A stretch of 64,000 nucleotides of DNA from Haematococcus lacustris (lineage: Eukaryota; Chlorophyta; Chlorophyceae; Chlamydomonadales; Haematococcaceae). The stretch's first letter is position 1, and the number at the start of each line of letters is the position of its first letter. Both the position numbers and the translations under genes were made by a program. Under the pieces are notes generated by a model. That model was not told where the DNA came from. It saw nothing but the letters and a program-made list of their open reading frames with translations, and ran no database searches. The DNA lies in NCBI GenBank assembly GCA_030144725.1, contig JASKMD010000006.1, positions 3,434,977 through 3,498,976 on the forward strand, given 5' to 3'. This document shows positions 12,753 through 24,789 of the stretch, piece after piece.

Positions 12753-13990
12753 CTGACAGATCATGTAAGACTGGTCAAAGTTGGATGTGTTGTAGGTTTT
12801 GCCACTGCCACAAATGAGCTGCCTCACAAACATGGGTCAGCCAGCTGGGGAGCATGCGTGGGCGTTGCTGTACCTAGGACCTGCGGGGTGGCTGCTATGG
12901 GCGGCATGGTGGCTGCTGTGCATGCACATTCCCAACATACCGATCCAAATCCAGGTGGATGTGTTGGAGAGCGTTCTCACCCATGTTTCATGACCTGGCC
13001 CACATAGACCCTTCTGCTTTGTTGAGGAACACACAAATGTCCGATGAGTATCTAGAAGGCCGTGAAACAGGGCATGCAATAGTGAGGCGAGGCTCATTGT
13101 CCTCGCGGCCCGTCACACAAGGTTAGGGTCAGAGAGTTGCCAAAATGACAAGCCCAAGTAAGAGTGAAAGCTTGGCATCACACAGCAATGCGAGTCTTGG
13201 CTTATGAAGACAACTGCTCGTTCCAGATGATTAGTAAACTGTCAAGTTAAGTAATTCTTAGCACATGTGACTTGGTTATTGACATGCCTGGGACAACAAA
13301 AAGCTTGCGGGCGTTACAACGGCACTTTGGCGCGTGGGCTGAGCAAACCCTTGCTGTATTCTGTGCAATACATCCCTGCACTTTCTGCGGCTTCCTGTTT
13401 ACACGGCGAAGTAGCATGCCAACGCAACGCTGACATGGCCTGCGGCTGAGGAGGACACATGTTGTCAACTGGTTTGATATGTGAAGTGTTGTAAAATGTT
13501 GTGCCGCCTATATACAGAACGTACTACCGGATCAGTGGGCACCTGTCTGAGCGGGCGCCAAAGCCCTCACCATGAACTGCCGTTGCCAGCATGGCTGCCG
13601 CTGCATCTACCGTAGGTCGGGCGACCACCATACACGTGTATAACGCTACAAGCATGGGACCCGCTGCCCTGTGGCACAAGTGAGTGTGCCATTTTGCCGT
13701 TCAAGCTGTGTCAGCTGGGGCTGATAGCCTGAGAAGCAGTTGATTACATTGAGGTGCAGAGAATGGCTTGAACCGCGTAGGCCAAGTTCTCAGTCTCCCC
13801 TTGCAGGTGGCCAGCCCAGGATCCCCATGCATGGCGTGCATGCAGACAAGGGCCAGCGAGGGCCAGTGAGGGTCTGCCTCAGGGTCCACTGTGTCCTTGA
13901 CCATGTCCCTGAGCCTTGAGGTGCCAACCCCCCTGCACTGCTGCCTGACCCCTGGGGGGCGACTGGCTAGTTTGGCATGATGCACATCCA
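12753..13990. other. intergenic, no gene seen
   Basis: The stretch has short unrelated open frames only. It follows the MIC10-like gene and runs into the repeat-ORF remnant. Confidence 0.4.
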
Positions 13991-14560
13991 CTAATGTAAT
14001 TTGACGCAGGTTAAGCATGGCACACTCTACTGGGGTGGGCAGTCTCGCAGCCACTTGTACCGCAGGCCTGGGTGCTCCTTGCCCTTGTAGGACAGCTTCA
14101 GCTTTGGCCATGAGCTGGTGTACACCGGGTGCCGCTTGCTCTCCCACATGCGTTGCGTGTTCAGTGATGCATTGCAGTCCTGGTCTACCCACATGTCTGG
14201 CTGCGGTGCTGGCGTGGTGTGGTGCGCCACTTGCTACCCGTCAGATGAGCTGAGGGGCCTCCTCACCTGCCTGGGGCACAGTCCCGCTGCTGCTCGAAGA
14301 GCTGGGGCCTGTCACCAGATGGTCTGACCTGCTTGGTGCGGGGCTCATCCACCAGCACCACCTTGCCAGGCAGCCTGTCCGGCTCTTGCTTGCCTGCGCT
14401 TGCTGGGCCTCCATAACGCCCTTCGGCTGGCCAGGAGCACTGCGTCTGCACACCACCCCCCACCCCACGACCCCCATCCCAGCTTTACCAAAGAAGACCA
14501 GCAGCTGCTTGTGGCAGCCCCAGCGTTGCTTGGACACCTTTGCCGCCTCCCCCTCCAGCT
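13990..14560 (-). pseudogene. degenerate ORF of an abundant algal repeat family
   Basis: Three separated minus-strand blocks read KVSKQRWGCHKQLLVFFGKA (about 14550-14490), GKVVLVDEPRTKQV (about 14375-14330) and WVDQDCNASLNTQRMWES followed by KGKEHPGLRYKWLRD (about 14190-14040). Their order and wording resemble the C-terminal half of a repeat-encoded protein I recall as extremely common in Haematococcus lacustris predictions, where a Cys/Arg-rich block precedes a conserved DCNAALNMQRIGESRW-type end. Here the blocks fall in different frames with stops, so the copy is dead. The attribution is from memory and not verified. The biochemical role of the family is unknown to me. Confidence 0.5.
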
Positions 14561-16412
14561 GCAGGGCACGCAAGACACACAGGCTGGTTGAGCTCAAGTC
14601 ATGCCATCCCACCTGTTTAATGCTGCATTGCAGTGCCTGGCTACCCACCTGCCTGGCTGCTGTGCCAGCTTGCCAAAACATCTCACTTCCTGCTGTCACA
14701 GCCCACCCCAACAGCCAAGACCAGTGGCACCCATCCTCGCCTTCTTCAAGAATCTCTCCAGCGCCCTCCACTGTACAGCCTGGACTGCGGCTCTGATCAC
14801 CCGGGGTCGGGGCACACTCCCTGCACATCGCTTTAGGGGGCCAGGCTGACGGCATCAGCATGCTGCACCAGCATCAGCCGGCTGCAGCAGCATTGTGGCC
14901 ACCAGGGAGGTGCAGTCTGCTACCATTTCTTGACCAGCTCGCTCAAGATTTGCGCTGCAACAGCAGTCTGCAACATTGCAGCATTGCAACAGCTGTCTCC
15001 GGCTTACATCCAACCGCTATTGTGTGTCTCATTGGTCAGGCCTAGCGGCGTGTAGACCCCATGCACCACCCAGGTGTAGGGCTTGTCGAAGTGGCTCCCC
15101 CGCCCAGCCATGACCATGGCTCCCATGCGACGGTGAAGGATAAGGAGTGCAGGCGCGGCCCAGCCTGCCTGCAGTGCCTGCCTGCCAGCTGAGGTCCCAG
15201 TGAGTAGGGGTCCTGCCACTGCTTTAGGCACTTCCACACACGGATAGCGTGTAGTGCACGGCAGGTCAGGGGCATGCCCATATACGCAGTCACAGCTCCC
15301 CTGCCATGCCCAGCAACCATACCAGGCTGGCTGCTTGGCAGTGTAAACCAACAACAACCGCCACAGCTCACCCACAGCTTACCCAGTTTACAAGGCATCT
15401 CATGCGCCTGACACCGCAACCCAACAACAACAGCAACCACAGCTCGCCTCATGGGCAGGACAGAGTTGACTACTCTGATATGGCATCATACGGGCTACTA
15501 CGAAAGCCGCGGCGAGGGGCAATGTACTAAAACCGTTACACCGCCTGTGGCAGCTGCTGGACCTTTGCCATGTCACATGCGGTTACACTGCTTTCAGTTC
15601 AGAATGTATAATCCATAACGTGCAAGTCTCAAACTCATAGAGGGCAGTTTATAGCCGAGCAAGTCATCATCATTTATACAGTGTGCAGCATCCGGCACAG
15701 GGGTTCTAATCCACAGCGTGCAGCATGCACACAACCACTAACAATTCACAAGTCAGCTGTCGTTGAAGCCAGGTCCAAGGTCAACCAGGGTGGTGCAATC
15801 GCCACTCATACTCATACGGTATGCCCGCACAGCCTCAGCAACTTGACCAACCATGTGACAACGCAACTATGATGCAACAAACAAAGAAAGCTGATCAACG
15901 GCAGCAGCCTCATCACGGCTGGAGGCTATGCGTGGTATGAGGTCACGAACATGCGGCAGGGCTCCACTGCGTTCATGTCAAATGCTTGGTCACACCAAAC
16001 ACAGATGCTTGTGCTGATGTTGTAGGTCATGAAAAAAGGAGAGGATAACTAAAGGAGAGAGCAGCTGTATGCGTCAAGCAGCCACCCCTTCTCTCCGCCA
16101 CCTCACTTACCCAGGCCTCATCCGACCCGCACAACACTCTCACCCTGCTTATGCAGCAGGGCAACACGCACCTCGTGCTCCCAGCTCAACGTCCCAGCAC
16201 CAAACAGCCCCAGCCCCTGTCTTGACACCACAATGTACACCCAACCTCCACCCTGCCCTGGCCCCCCCTCCCCCTCCCCACCCCTCCGCCTCCCCTCCCC
16301 GCCGCCACCCACACTCCAGCGCCTCACCCTGGTTATGCAGGAGGGCCAGTGTGCCCTGCAGCGCCCCGCCCTCCCCCCTCCCCCCTGGCCCTCCACTATC
16401 CAGCGCTGCATG
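14561..16412. other. no confident gene
   Basis: The stretch has several short overlapping frames but no conserved domain. The first few hundred bases may be the 5' part of the repeat remnant. The rest holds nothing I can name. Confidence 0.35.
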
Positions 16413-18966
16413 TCAGTCAAGGGACAGCCGGGGCTTCTTCTTGATCTGCCAGGTGGGAGTGGAGTCCCGCTGAGTGAGGTCACACACCGCGAACTCGTCC
16501 CGGCGCATCACCCGGCCCCGCACCACCACACGCAACTCCTGCACACACGACGTCATGGCTCACAGCTCGACAGAAGCCAACAGCCAGACCTGCACATGAG
16601 CCTCACGCTCAGCGCAGGCTCCGCATACTCAGTGTCAGCACCCAGGTCACCAGCAGCCAGCAGCCTGCACGATGTAAACCCATCTCATCGTTCCCCTGGC
16701 CCTGGGGCAGGGCCTACGTGCCCCCGCCTTCCATGCCTAGCAGCCCCTCCATGCCCATGATGCAGGAGGCAGGGCATCAGTCAGGGTCGAGGTCAGGGTC
16801 AGTGTTTGCACAGCCGCCCGCACCTCGCCCTCCGTGAGGTCCACCACCGGGCACTGCGCTGTCCGTAGAGCAGGGGGCGCTGAGGCGCCCGCCCCGCTCC
16901 CCCCCGCCTGCCGCTCCCTCTTCACCTGCTGCCGGGGGGTGGTCTCGCCCTGTCCCACGCCCTGCTGGACCTGCCGGGTGGCTAGCGGCAGCACCGGGGC
17001 GACTGGCGCTGGCTGGGGCGGCGGCAGGGGCAGGGCAGTGCCTCCGGGCCCCCAGGCTGCCAGGACAGCTGCGTGGTCAGGCAGCCGCGGGTCTAGCACC
17101 TTGCGCAGCACCAGGGTCGCGCAGGTCTCCGTGTCAATGGTCAGATCGGCCAGCAGCCGCACCTGCGCAGCAACAAAACCACCAGCAGCAGCAGCAGCAG
17201 CAGCACGACTAGCGGCAACACAGCTGAGGGAGATGAGGGGTGAGGGGTGTGAGGTGTGAGGGGGAGTGAGTGGAGGTGTGGGGTAAGGGGAGGTGTGAGG
17301 GGTGTGAGGTGAAGGGGGTGCCTTAGGGTGGCGTGTGCTGCCTGGCCTCCCTGGCTGTCACTGACCAGCTTACAGCCCTGCACCAGGTTCATGACCTTCC
17401 CCCTGGAGCCCCCTGAGGTGCTGAGGGAGGGCGCCATGAAGAACTTCTTGCCTGCGGCCAGCGGGGCGGCAGCAACCGTGATGAGGCCGTGGGCTGGGAG
17501 GGGGCTCATAGCCTGGCCATGGGGTGGGGCAGTGCATGGCTGGGGGCAACCTTCGTCTGCTGGTCAGGCGACCCTGCCAGGGCTGGGGAAGTTGGTGCAA
17601 GCGCTGGGTGCAGCCAGCGGGCTGAGCCAGGGGCCCGCAGGCCATCCACTGCTGCTTACCTAACCCTAGCCTTCACCCTAATCGTGGCCAAACCCTTCAA
17701 CCACGGCCAAAATCATAGTTGCAACCCCAAACCCTGACCTTCAGGCAGGCGCGCCAGCTGGGCCCCTGTGCCTGCGCTGAAGCCTGAGTTGACGAGCACT
17801 GCAGCTGCTGGCCGGGCCTTTCTGGGCGCCTCTTCACTCTGCCACAGCTCCAGCTGCAGTTTGCCGTGCTTCAGGTCCTGGGGGACAGGCAGGCAGCTGC
17901 CAGGCGGGCTTGCGGGCAGGCAAGGTGCGCTCACAAGGGCCCTACCAGGGGTTGCACCTTGACCCGCACCCTGACCCTAACCTTGACCCGCACCCTGACC
18001 TGCACCCTCGCTGCTCCCCCAGCTAGATGCTCTACCAGGCCAGCGAGTTATTTGTCGTCTGCCCTCACACACCTGGATGTTGCTGACGTCTTCCGCGCTG
18101 GTGGCAGTCAAGGTTTGGGCGGCTGCAAACTTGAAGTTGGTGAGCTGGTTTGGCTTGCAACCAGGACCGCCTGCAGTGTGGTATTGAAGTGGTGGTGGGA
18201 TGCTACACATGCTGCATGGATGCACTGGATAACAAGGGTGCACACAAGACGTTTCACTGACCCATATAGCCTTTGAACTTGTAGGAAGAATACTGTGCTC
18301 GGAGCGTTGCAGCATAGCCTACATGTGACCAGTGCACCAGAACCAAGTTGGCTGCGAGTTCACCAGCATCAGATGGGTAGGAGTAGACGACAGGTACCTA
18401 TAGCTTTGCCGTCGACCTTGAGCACGACCTGTGTGCACCATGCATAGCACGCAGCACGCATCAGCATGATCGCAATGCTTCGCATTGGAGACCCTGAAGA
18501 ACTTACACGTTGACGAGGAAAAGCAAGGAAGCTGACATTGTCGATACTGCGCACGGTAACAGCGTACTCAACGCCGGGGCTGGATACCAATGTCACGCGT
18601 GACCCGGAGACGACAATGGGCATTGCCTGCTTTGTCGAAGCAGAGATAACTGACACCGCACAGTCATGCCCTAAGCCTACTTCATAACAAACGGTGGCAA
18701 CCATGGCAAATCACAGTTGCTGAGACTGGAAAAGGTCCTACACGTATCGCATCAAAAAATACAAGTGCGGCCGGCAAGTTGCGTGGATGCCTTTGAAGCA
18801 GCTGCTGACTGCTGCCACAACTAGAGTCCGCGCTTAAGCCATGCCGCGCAGGGCTCATGCCATCGGCCTGCTCCCGGAGCAATCGGTCGCATGTGCCGGT
18901 TGTACATGCAAGAACATCAAAGTTGGGAGCCCCTGACTTTCCGACGTCGCCGTCCTGCCCAGCCAT
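16413..18966 (-). CDS. unrecognised multi-exon protein, possibly with a DUF7918-like beta domain
   Basis: Several minus-strand exons with matching splice phases form one gene. Likely exons: 18966 to about 18747 (begins MAGQDGDVGKSG), about 18690-18517, 18429-18389, about 18170-18073, 17884-17740, about 17480-17368, about 17163-16800 and the last, 16538-16413, ending RLSLD and a stop. The central part has a strand-rich unit with VEYAVTVRS, KVDGKAIG and, later, GKLQLELWQSEE. That order (VxVDG...G, then GxLxLELW) recalls the eukaryotic DUF7918 domain, but the match is weak. A later exon has KKFFMAPSLST and LLADLTIDTETCATLVLRKV. A VVDLTE stretch looks like a SUMO-interaction motif. Several internal boundaries are approximate and I cannot state a function. 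The intron near 17.95-18.0 kb contains degenerate CCCTRA-like repeats. Confidence 0.5.
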
Positions 18967-19144
18967 CAAGGACAGGCTGCGGACTGGCTGCGCTGCTCCT
19001 AGCTGCTCCTTTCCTGCGTGACATGTAGCCTCTGTATCGCTGTATTGTATCGATACAAAATATAACGTTTTTCGTGCATTTTCCTGTATTTCCTGTATCG
19101 ATACACGTATTTACTGTTATTAAGCGGTATCAAGCGACTTACTA
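18967..19144. other. short intergenic segment with two ATCGATAC-like repeats
   Basis: AT-rich sequence upstream of the unrecognised gene and next to the mobile element. It contains two copies of TGTATCGATACA-like palindromes (around 19041-19055 and 19096-19107). Confidence 0.4.
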
Positions 19145-19161
19145 GTATTATGATGAGGATA

Positions 19162-19335
19162 ACTGCAACACCGAACCTTTTCCGGGTTTGTAAACGACCG
19201 AGGCCGAAGCAGTTCCGAGTGAACGCTCGAGACCGACGCCAAGGGCCGGAGGCCCCTGGCGGAGGTCGAGAGCGTTCACGAGGAACTGCGAGGCCGAGGT
19301 CGTTTACAAACCCGGAAAAGGTGAGGCGTTGCAGT
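19162..19335. mobile_element. 174-bp hairpin (foldback) element, copy 1
   Basis: A near-perfect inverted repeat whose ends read ACTGCAAC and GTTGCAGT, flanked on both sides by TA. The arms contain TTTTCCGGGTTTGTAAAC and its complement and a GC-rich centre (GGCCGGAGGCCCC). It is non-coding and able to fold over its whole length. TA target duplication and small size fit a Tc1/mariner-type MITE. A copy of identical length lies at 63399-63572. Confidence 0.75.
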
Positions 19336-20775
19336 TAACTTGTATAACTTCAATTTACAGAGGCGATAAAACGATTCTGAGCTCGGCGGAGCCGAGCTGA
19401 TCATTGTCTCTAGTGTAACATTTGAGGCATTCTTTGCTTGTTGTTTGGTGGAGGACAGTCGTTGTTATGGCTCACGCAATGGACGTGGCACTAGTGGCGT
19501 TCTTTGGCAGAATGGAGCGGCGGCGACAATGACAGCGACAACGGTGGCACCAAACCTGACATCGGTAAGCTCAAACTTCACATTGCCGAGATGCCACTAG
19601 TATGGTCTCACAGAAGTCGCCATCGGCAAATACCCCTGCGGACACCTAAAATCCATCCAGCGCCCTTATGGAGGTAACAACGTAGCGTTCTTGTGATGGT
19701 CGCGATGTCGATAACATGTTTTCACAGCGGGCCGCCGCCTCCGGCCCAGCTACAGCCGCCACCTCATTGTCCCAACGTTGCCATCGTCAGTACAAACGTA
19801 GGTGTTCTTTTTGGTCGCTAGGGCAGCCGTGCTATTGCCACAGCCGTGCAGCCGTGCAGCCGTGCTATTGCCACAGCTATAAAGGCCACAATTGAGGGCC
19901 ACACTATAGGGCAGCAGAAATCAGGGCAGCAACATATGCCTGCGCAATTGTATTCGTGTGCATACATGTTGGTCACATCATGATGTTTCGTCTCTTGCAG
20001 AACTGCTTGATGTGTGGACTTCTTTCTTAGCATGCTTTTGGCATTTCATCAAGTCAAACCAAGTCAAACCGAGCTCAGTCAGGTCAGTGAGGCTCTTATA
20101 GTGTACTATGTGTGCCCCTTGGGAAGGGTGGGCAGATTCCGGTGGTATGGAGTTTTACATTGTGCATGATGGCTGTAAACACCCTATTTGATGTCCTTGT
20201 TTGCAGGAGCTAAAGTCATCATGTCCATCGTTGTGGCTACCGATGTGGTGTTGTTTCTGAGGTGGCTTGTGTGCCACCACTACCAAGTAGTGTTGTTGCT
20301 GGCGCCGTTGAATGGGGCGCACATCACACAGGTGGTGCTTTTGATGCTCCCAGCCCGCCCACTGCCCCAGCTCAGGCTACCACCTCCACCTTCACCACCT
20401 CTCAGTCCTGCCATTCTCTCCTAGACAATGTTGTTGTTCCTCGTTAGCCTTTGGAATGCCACGCATAATGGAGAGCGGCGTCATGCATGGCATGGCACTA
20501 ATCACGTCTCGGCTACGGCTTTGTCATCTGTCTGTCATAATGTGTTGCAAGTAATGTTCATGGTCCCGTGTATTAGGCGAGTTTCCCGTGTGGGGTGAAG
20601 CGCATGCAAGTTAGCTTTGCTATGATTGAATGCATGCAAATGATGAATTGTACTGCATAATGAAGAAATGAAGCGCATGGGCACATGAGGTGCATGAGGT
20701 GCATGAGGTGCAAGGAGGAGGTGCAAGGCACGTGATATGAGGATTAGATTGTGTTTTGCCATGTGTAGTGGTTGC

Positions 20776-20880
20776 GACTTAGCGGTTGGCTATAATTGGC
20801 GGTTGGCTATAATTGACGGTTGCCTATAATTGACGGTTAGCTATAATTGACGGTTAGGACATAATTGGCTGTCGGTTGCC
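20776..20880. repeat. minisatellite of about 17 bp (GGTTGGCTATAATTG type)
   Basis: About six imperfect tandem copies of a CGGTTGGCTATAATTGA-like unit near one end of family A copy 1. The inverted counterpart is at 61833-61975. Confidence 0.7.
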
Positions 20881-20897
20881 CTTGTTACAGCCTTGTA

Positions 20898-21637
20898 GTT
20901 GGGTGTTACTAGCGTTTAAAGACTCATTTACGGCTCATTTAGGAGGCCATAATAGGGGGGTGAGGGCTGTTTAAGGTACGCTTTTCGCTGTTTAAGATAC
21001 GCTTTTCGCTGTTTAAGAACCGTTTGAAATTTTAAACATGCGTGTTTAAGAGACGTCGCACCAGCCAAAGCTCTCTAATCCTTACGCATGTTCGGCATTA
21101 ACAAAGCACCCTGCACCAGCAGAATCTGCGCAAACAGCTATTACGCTTGCAGCTGTAACAGCTGGGCTAGCATGCTGGAAACATGCCATGACAACCCTAA
21201 CAGCCCTGACAGCAACCCCGCCACACACGCACACGCACTCGCACACATGCGCACACGCACACACACGCAGCCCCGCCACACATGCACACACACTCACACA
21301 CATGCGCACACGCACACACACGCCGCACACGCACACACCAAGCACACACACACATGCACACACACACGCACACACACAGACACACGCACACACCAAGCAC
21401 ACACACGCACGCACGCACACGCACACACACAACCCGCCACGCACTCACACACGCACACGCAGCCCCCTCACACACGCACACGCACTCACACACATGCGCA
21501 CACACACACACCGCACACGCACACACCAAGCACACACACACATGCACACACACACGCACACAGACACACACGCACACACACACACACGCACACACATGCA
21601 CACACACAAACACACACACACGCACACACATTCACGC

Positions 21638-21719
<82 letters not shown>

Positions 21720-22544
21720 CATAAATACAACTCTTACCGCCACATAAAGGCTAGAGGCAAAGCAAGAAAAGGCAAGCTAAGGCAAGCATGGCAACTATTC
21801 CCAGGCTATGCAAGCTAACAGTCCCTAGGCTGTGCATACAGCTCACTCCGCTAAAAACCAGGAGGCATTGGAGCGCCATCAACATAAACACTGTTCTACG
21901 CTGCAAAGGGCAAACCTCCGTGTCCTTGGTCTTCTTGTTCACCGTGCTTGTTTGCTGAGCCTTGCTGATAGCCGGGTCAGACCGTAACAACGTGAACAGT
22001 CCTGCGCACACGCACAGTACAAATGTACACCATTCGTATTCCGACAAACCAGCTCCAGCACCTCACCTGCTCGTCCACTAGCTGCAGCTAGGCATGCCTG
22101 GCCCGCATGCCTGGCCCGCTGCAAATTGTGGAGCAGCGGAAGAAGCGACTACGAGCACACACTCTACTACGCTACTGTAGAGAGACTAAAACACAACTAG
22201 AGCTAAAGCAACTAGCTCACCTGCAGGTCCGGCTGAACCAGCGGCTGATTTTTCGGCTGGGCTGGAGATGGGTGCGGCTGCAAATGAGGAGCAATGCAGG
22301 TTTAGCAACGCGAATAACAAAGCAGCCGCTGATGTACGGTTGGCTTACCATCCCGAAGAACGCCAAGGGATGTGTTGAACCACTATTACGCCTCTCCAAC
22401 GGCTTCTTCCATACCGCCAACACAAGTCGGCAAGAGAGGCCAGGCTTCCAAATCTGCGCCTCACTTTTGAAATGTGAGATTTGAGCGGGGTGAAACCCGA
22501 CCAAACTAGCGTCGACGAACGTTAAAACGCGCGTAACACCCAAC
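20898..22544. mobile_element. element X: 1.65-kb insertion with terminal inverted repeats and TA duplication
   Basis: The left end reads GTTGGGTGTTAC and the right end reads GTAACACCCAAC. Beyond the perfect part the match continues as GCGTTT at both ends. TA dinucleotides flank it at 20896-20897 and 22545-22546. The interior holds a large (CA)n microsatellite and no recognisable transposase, so it is non-autonomous. It sits inside family A copy 1. Confidence 0.65.
21222..21720. repeat. (CA)n microsatellite, about 500 bp with CACACG variants
   Basis: Simple sequence inside element X. The long Thr/His and Cys/Val frames it creates on both strands are artefacts of the repeat. Confidence 0.95.
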
Positions 22545-22551
22545 TACATTA

Positions 22552-22749
22552 GATAGTTGGCAAACATGTGCGTGTTAAGCGCGCCTAAAGACGCTCGGCC
22601 TCGGTCCTCGCGCGTAACAGCCCTCGACCTCAGCCATCGGCCGCGTCGCTACGCTCCGCGGCCTCTGGCTGAGGTCTCGGGCTGTTACGCGCTCGGACCT
22701 CGGCCTCGCGTCTTTAGGCGGGCTTAACACTCCATGTTTGCCAACTATC
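22552..22749. mobile_element. 198-bp hairpin element, second family
   Basis: Inverted repeat with ends GATAGTTGGCAAACATG and CATGTTTGCCAACTATC, flanked by TA on each side (22550-22551, 22750-22751). The arms carry CCTAAAGACG / CGTCTTTAGG and CGCGTAACAGCC / GGCTGTTACGCG; the loop is GC-rich. Architecture is like the 174-bp hairpin but the sequence differs. It lies directly beside element X. Confidence 0.7.
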
Positions 22750-23056
22750 TACTACTAAAATGCGGGCAGAAACCGTTTAGATCCGGGTGAATTGAAGTTA
22801 TGTACGCATAACTAAGAAACCGCTCCCTGTATGCACACCACATAGCATGCGGCGGCCCAGCACGAGCGCTCAGGCCACTGGCTTCAACCGAAGACGTGAA
22901 TGTCCCAGCTGAACTACACACAGGCAAATTAGTGCGGATATTCGTCATCCTAGGGGGGTAGTTTTTTGATGCGGTTCGCCTCGGATTGTCCTTGCGACTC
23001 CAACGCCACTTGAAGCTTGTTGAAATTTTGGGTATGTGAGCAGTTGGAGTGTAGAC

Positions 23057-23126
23057 ATCTACAGTACTGTAGATGTCTACAGTACTGTAGATGTCTACAG
23101 TACTGTAGAGGTCTACAGTACTGTAG
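23057..23126. repeat. palindromic 18-bp satellite, short locus
   Basis: Four copies of the 14-bp perfect palindrome CTACAGTACTGTAG separated by 4-nt spacers (ATGT, AGGT). Confidence 0.9.
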
Positions 23127-23154
23127 GTCAGATTTGACAAGGTCTCTTGTAAAT

Positions 23155-23560
23155 GGTCACCCCCGCCATTGGCTGCACCCCCGTGGCTCAAGAGATAAAA
23201 ACTTTCTCATTTCTGCACGGATGAGGCCGCCGACTCGTGCGATGAGCTGCTTATGGCCTGACTAGAGTGCAGTCAGCCCCAGCGGTTTGCCGGGTGGCTG
23301 GCCCCCAACACGCGACGTGTTCTGGCGCCACGCAGACACTCTTAGCAACCGCTGTAGGCAGCTGGGACCCAGCGCGGCGTGAACGGCGCATCCAAACTAA
23401 TATTTAAACCAGCATGCAACAGCGCTTTAAATCGCATTCTTCAACACGGGTTCAGTCCACATGTGACAGCAATGTCAAGGTGGTTACCGCATCGGTGCTT
23501 GTGGTTCTTTTGCAGCCAAACGCAGCTAGAATCAGTCAAAAAGATGCATAAACTGAGCTG
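23155..23560. repeat. dispersed repeat family B, copy 1
   Basis: Begins GGTCACCCCCGCCATTGGC and shares with 30603-31085 the segments TGCACCCCCGTGGCTCAAG, TTTCTGCACGGATGAGG and GCCTGACTAGAGTGCAG, then a weaker region around CAGTCCACATGT. Solo fragments of its start occur near 24083-24108 (inverted), 29298-29338 and 29446-29459. No coding capacity is seen. Confidence 0.65.
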
Positions 23561-24789
23561 ATATGAGTATCACCCCCCACACATGAAACGGACCACACAT
23601 CAAGACAACGCGTTTCTGCTTTGCAGACACGTTAGGTGACCACACAAGGAGCCGCGCTGAACTGGCAATTCATCATTTGACGTCCTGGTAGGACAGTTAT
23701 GGCAGCCGGAAAAAGCCGGAATTTGACGTTACACGAGGTGCACGCTGTTCGGGTGCAGGGACAGGCCACAAGCCATACCACCACTCTTAACATGCCACCA
23801 GCACTAGCACTAGCACTAGAACACATGTCAGGGGGGGTACTGCGCCCGACCAAAATTTAAAAATTTGAAAAGCTGGTCCGCTGAGCGCGATAGCTGTTCT
23901 CTGATCACAGCCCCACTAAGCAGGCCATTCCCGGCACAACGCGACCCGATTTCACAGCACCCCCGCCCGCCCCGGCACAGGTGCACATCAGCCCGAGCAG
24001 CCCGCTAGCTTCGCTTTAATGAGCTGCATCGCCCTGCGCGAGAATCGCTGTAACACTCATAAAAACCAGAAAGATTTTATCATGGGTGCAGCCAATGGCG
24101 GGGGTGACCAAATAGGGTATCATGTTGTTCTCCACATTCAAACCACCATTTGCTACCGCGATTGCACCGTCAGCTTCTGCGTGCTATAAATAGTGAGAGG
24201 CGTCGAAGCGTAGGCCCGCAAGCTCGATATAGATATTTGTGCCGAAAGTTGTGTCCACGCAATAAGGTCGCCATAGGGAGCTACATACATACGTGTAAGG
24301 TCTAAGGCCGGGGCCCGTCTCTATCGCAAGCTAGGTCCGTTCTGTCGGTTGTACTGGGTAGCTCGGCTTGCAAGCTCCCGCAAAGCTGTGGATGTTGATG
24401 ATGCCCCGCAATCACAACAACCTCCTGCACCGCACCCTCCCGTGTAATATCGAGTGCGGCAGAGATTGCCCCAAAAGTTGTTTGCGGTTGGCCATCAACC
24501 ATCCATCATTACATATAACCTCACATCATTACATCATGACTCTTAGCCTACATCATTACATCACCACTTGTGTTCCTAACACAAGGGCTAGGCTCAGGGT
24601 CGGTAACGAATCCTAGAGGCTGAGTAGGGCTGGGCAGGGCTGGGCTGGGCTGGGCAACATAGGCACGCTTTGTTGTCAGCGCATTTGCATAGCACTGTCG
24701 GGATAGCAAACGAGCTTGGGCTACATTGAGATGTTCCTGCATGGGGGCGAAGGGGGCATGGGGGTTAAGGATGCATGGGGGGAAGGCAC
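23561..24789. other. gene-poor stretch, no confident feature
   Basis: The stretch contains an inverted fragment of family B near 24083-24108 and one minus-strand frame at 24302-24502 whose composition could be coding (TTFGAISAALDITREGAV), but it has no recognisable homology or splice context. The final 200 bp precede the palindromic satellite. Confidence 0.35.

Larger units (their letters stand above)
19145..22805 (+). mobile_element. mobile element family A, copy 1 (interrupted by two nested insertions)
   Basis: The segment shares long blocks, in inverted orientation, with 60200-63590. Shared blocks include a 174-bp hairpin, a unit around 19380-19440 with the palindrome AGCTCGGCGGAGCCGAGCT, a coding-like block near 19465-19560, a block at 20180-20440, and a minisatellite at about 20776-20880. 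The element ends carry inverted ATAACTTCAATT motifs (near 19372 and 22790). Copy 1 is interrupted between the minisatellite and its right end by element X (20898-22544) and a hairpin element (22552-22749). Removing both joins TTACAGCCTTG to AAAATGCGGGCAG, as in copy 2. The coding-like block is frame-broken here; copy 2 keeps an ORF of about 120 residues. No transposase was recognised, so it is probably non-autonomous. Confidence 0.65.

Noticed and set aside
21088..21818. Long Thr/His and Cys/Val reading frames on both strands
   Set aside because: Pure by-products of the (CA)n microsatellite; six-frame openness is expected for a repeat without stops.
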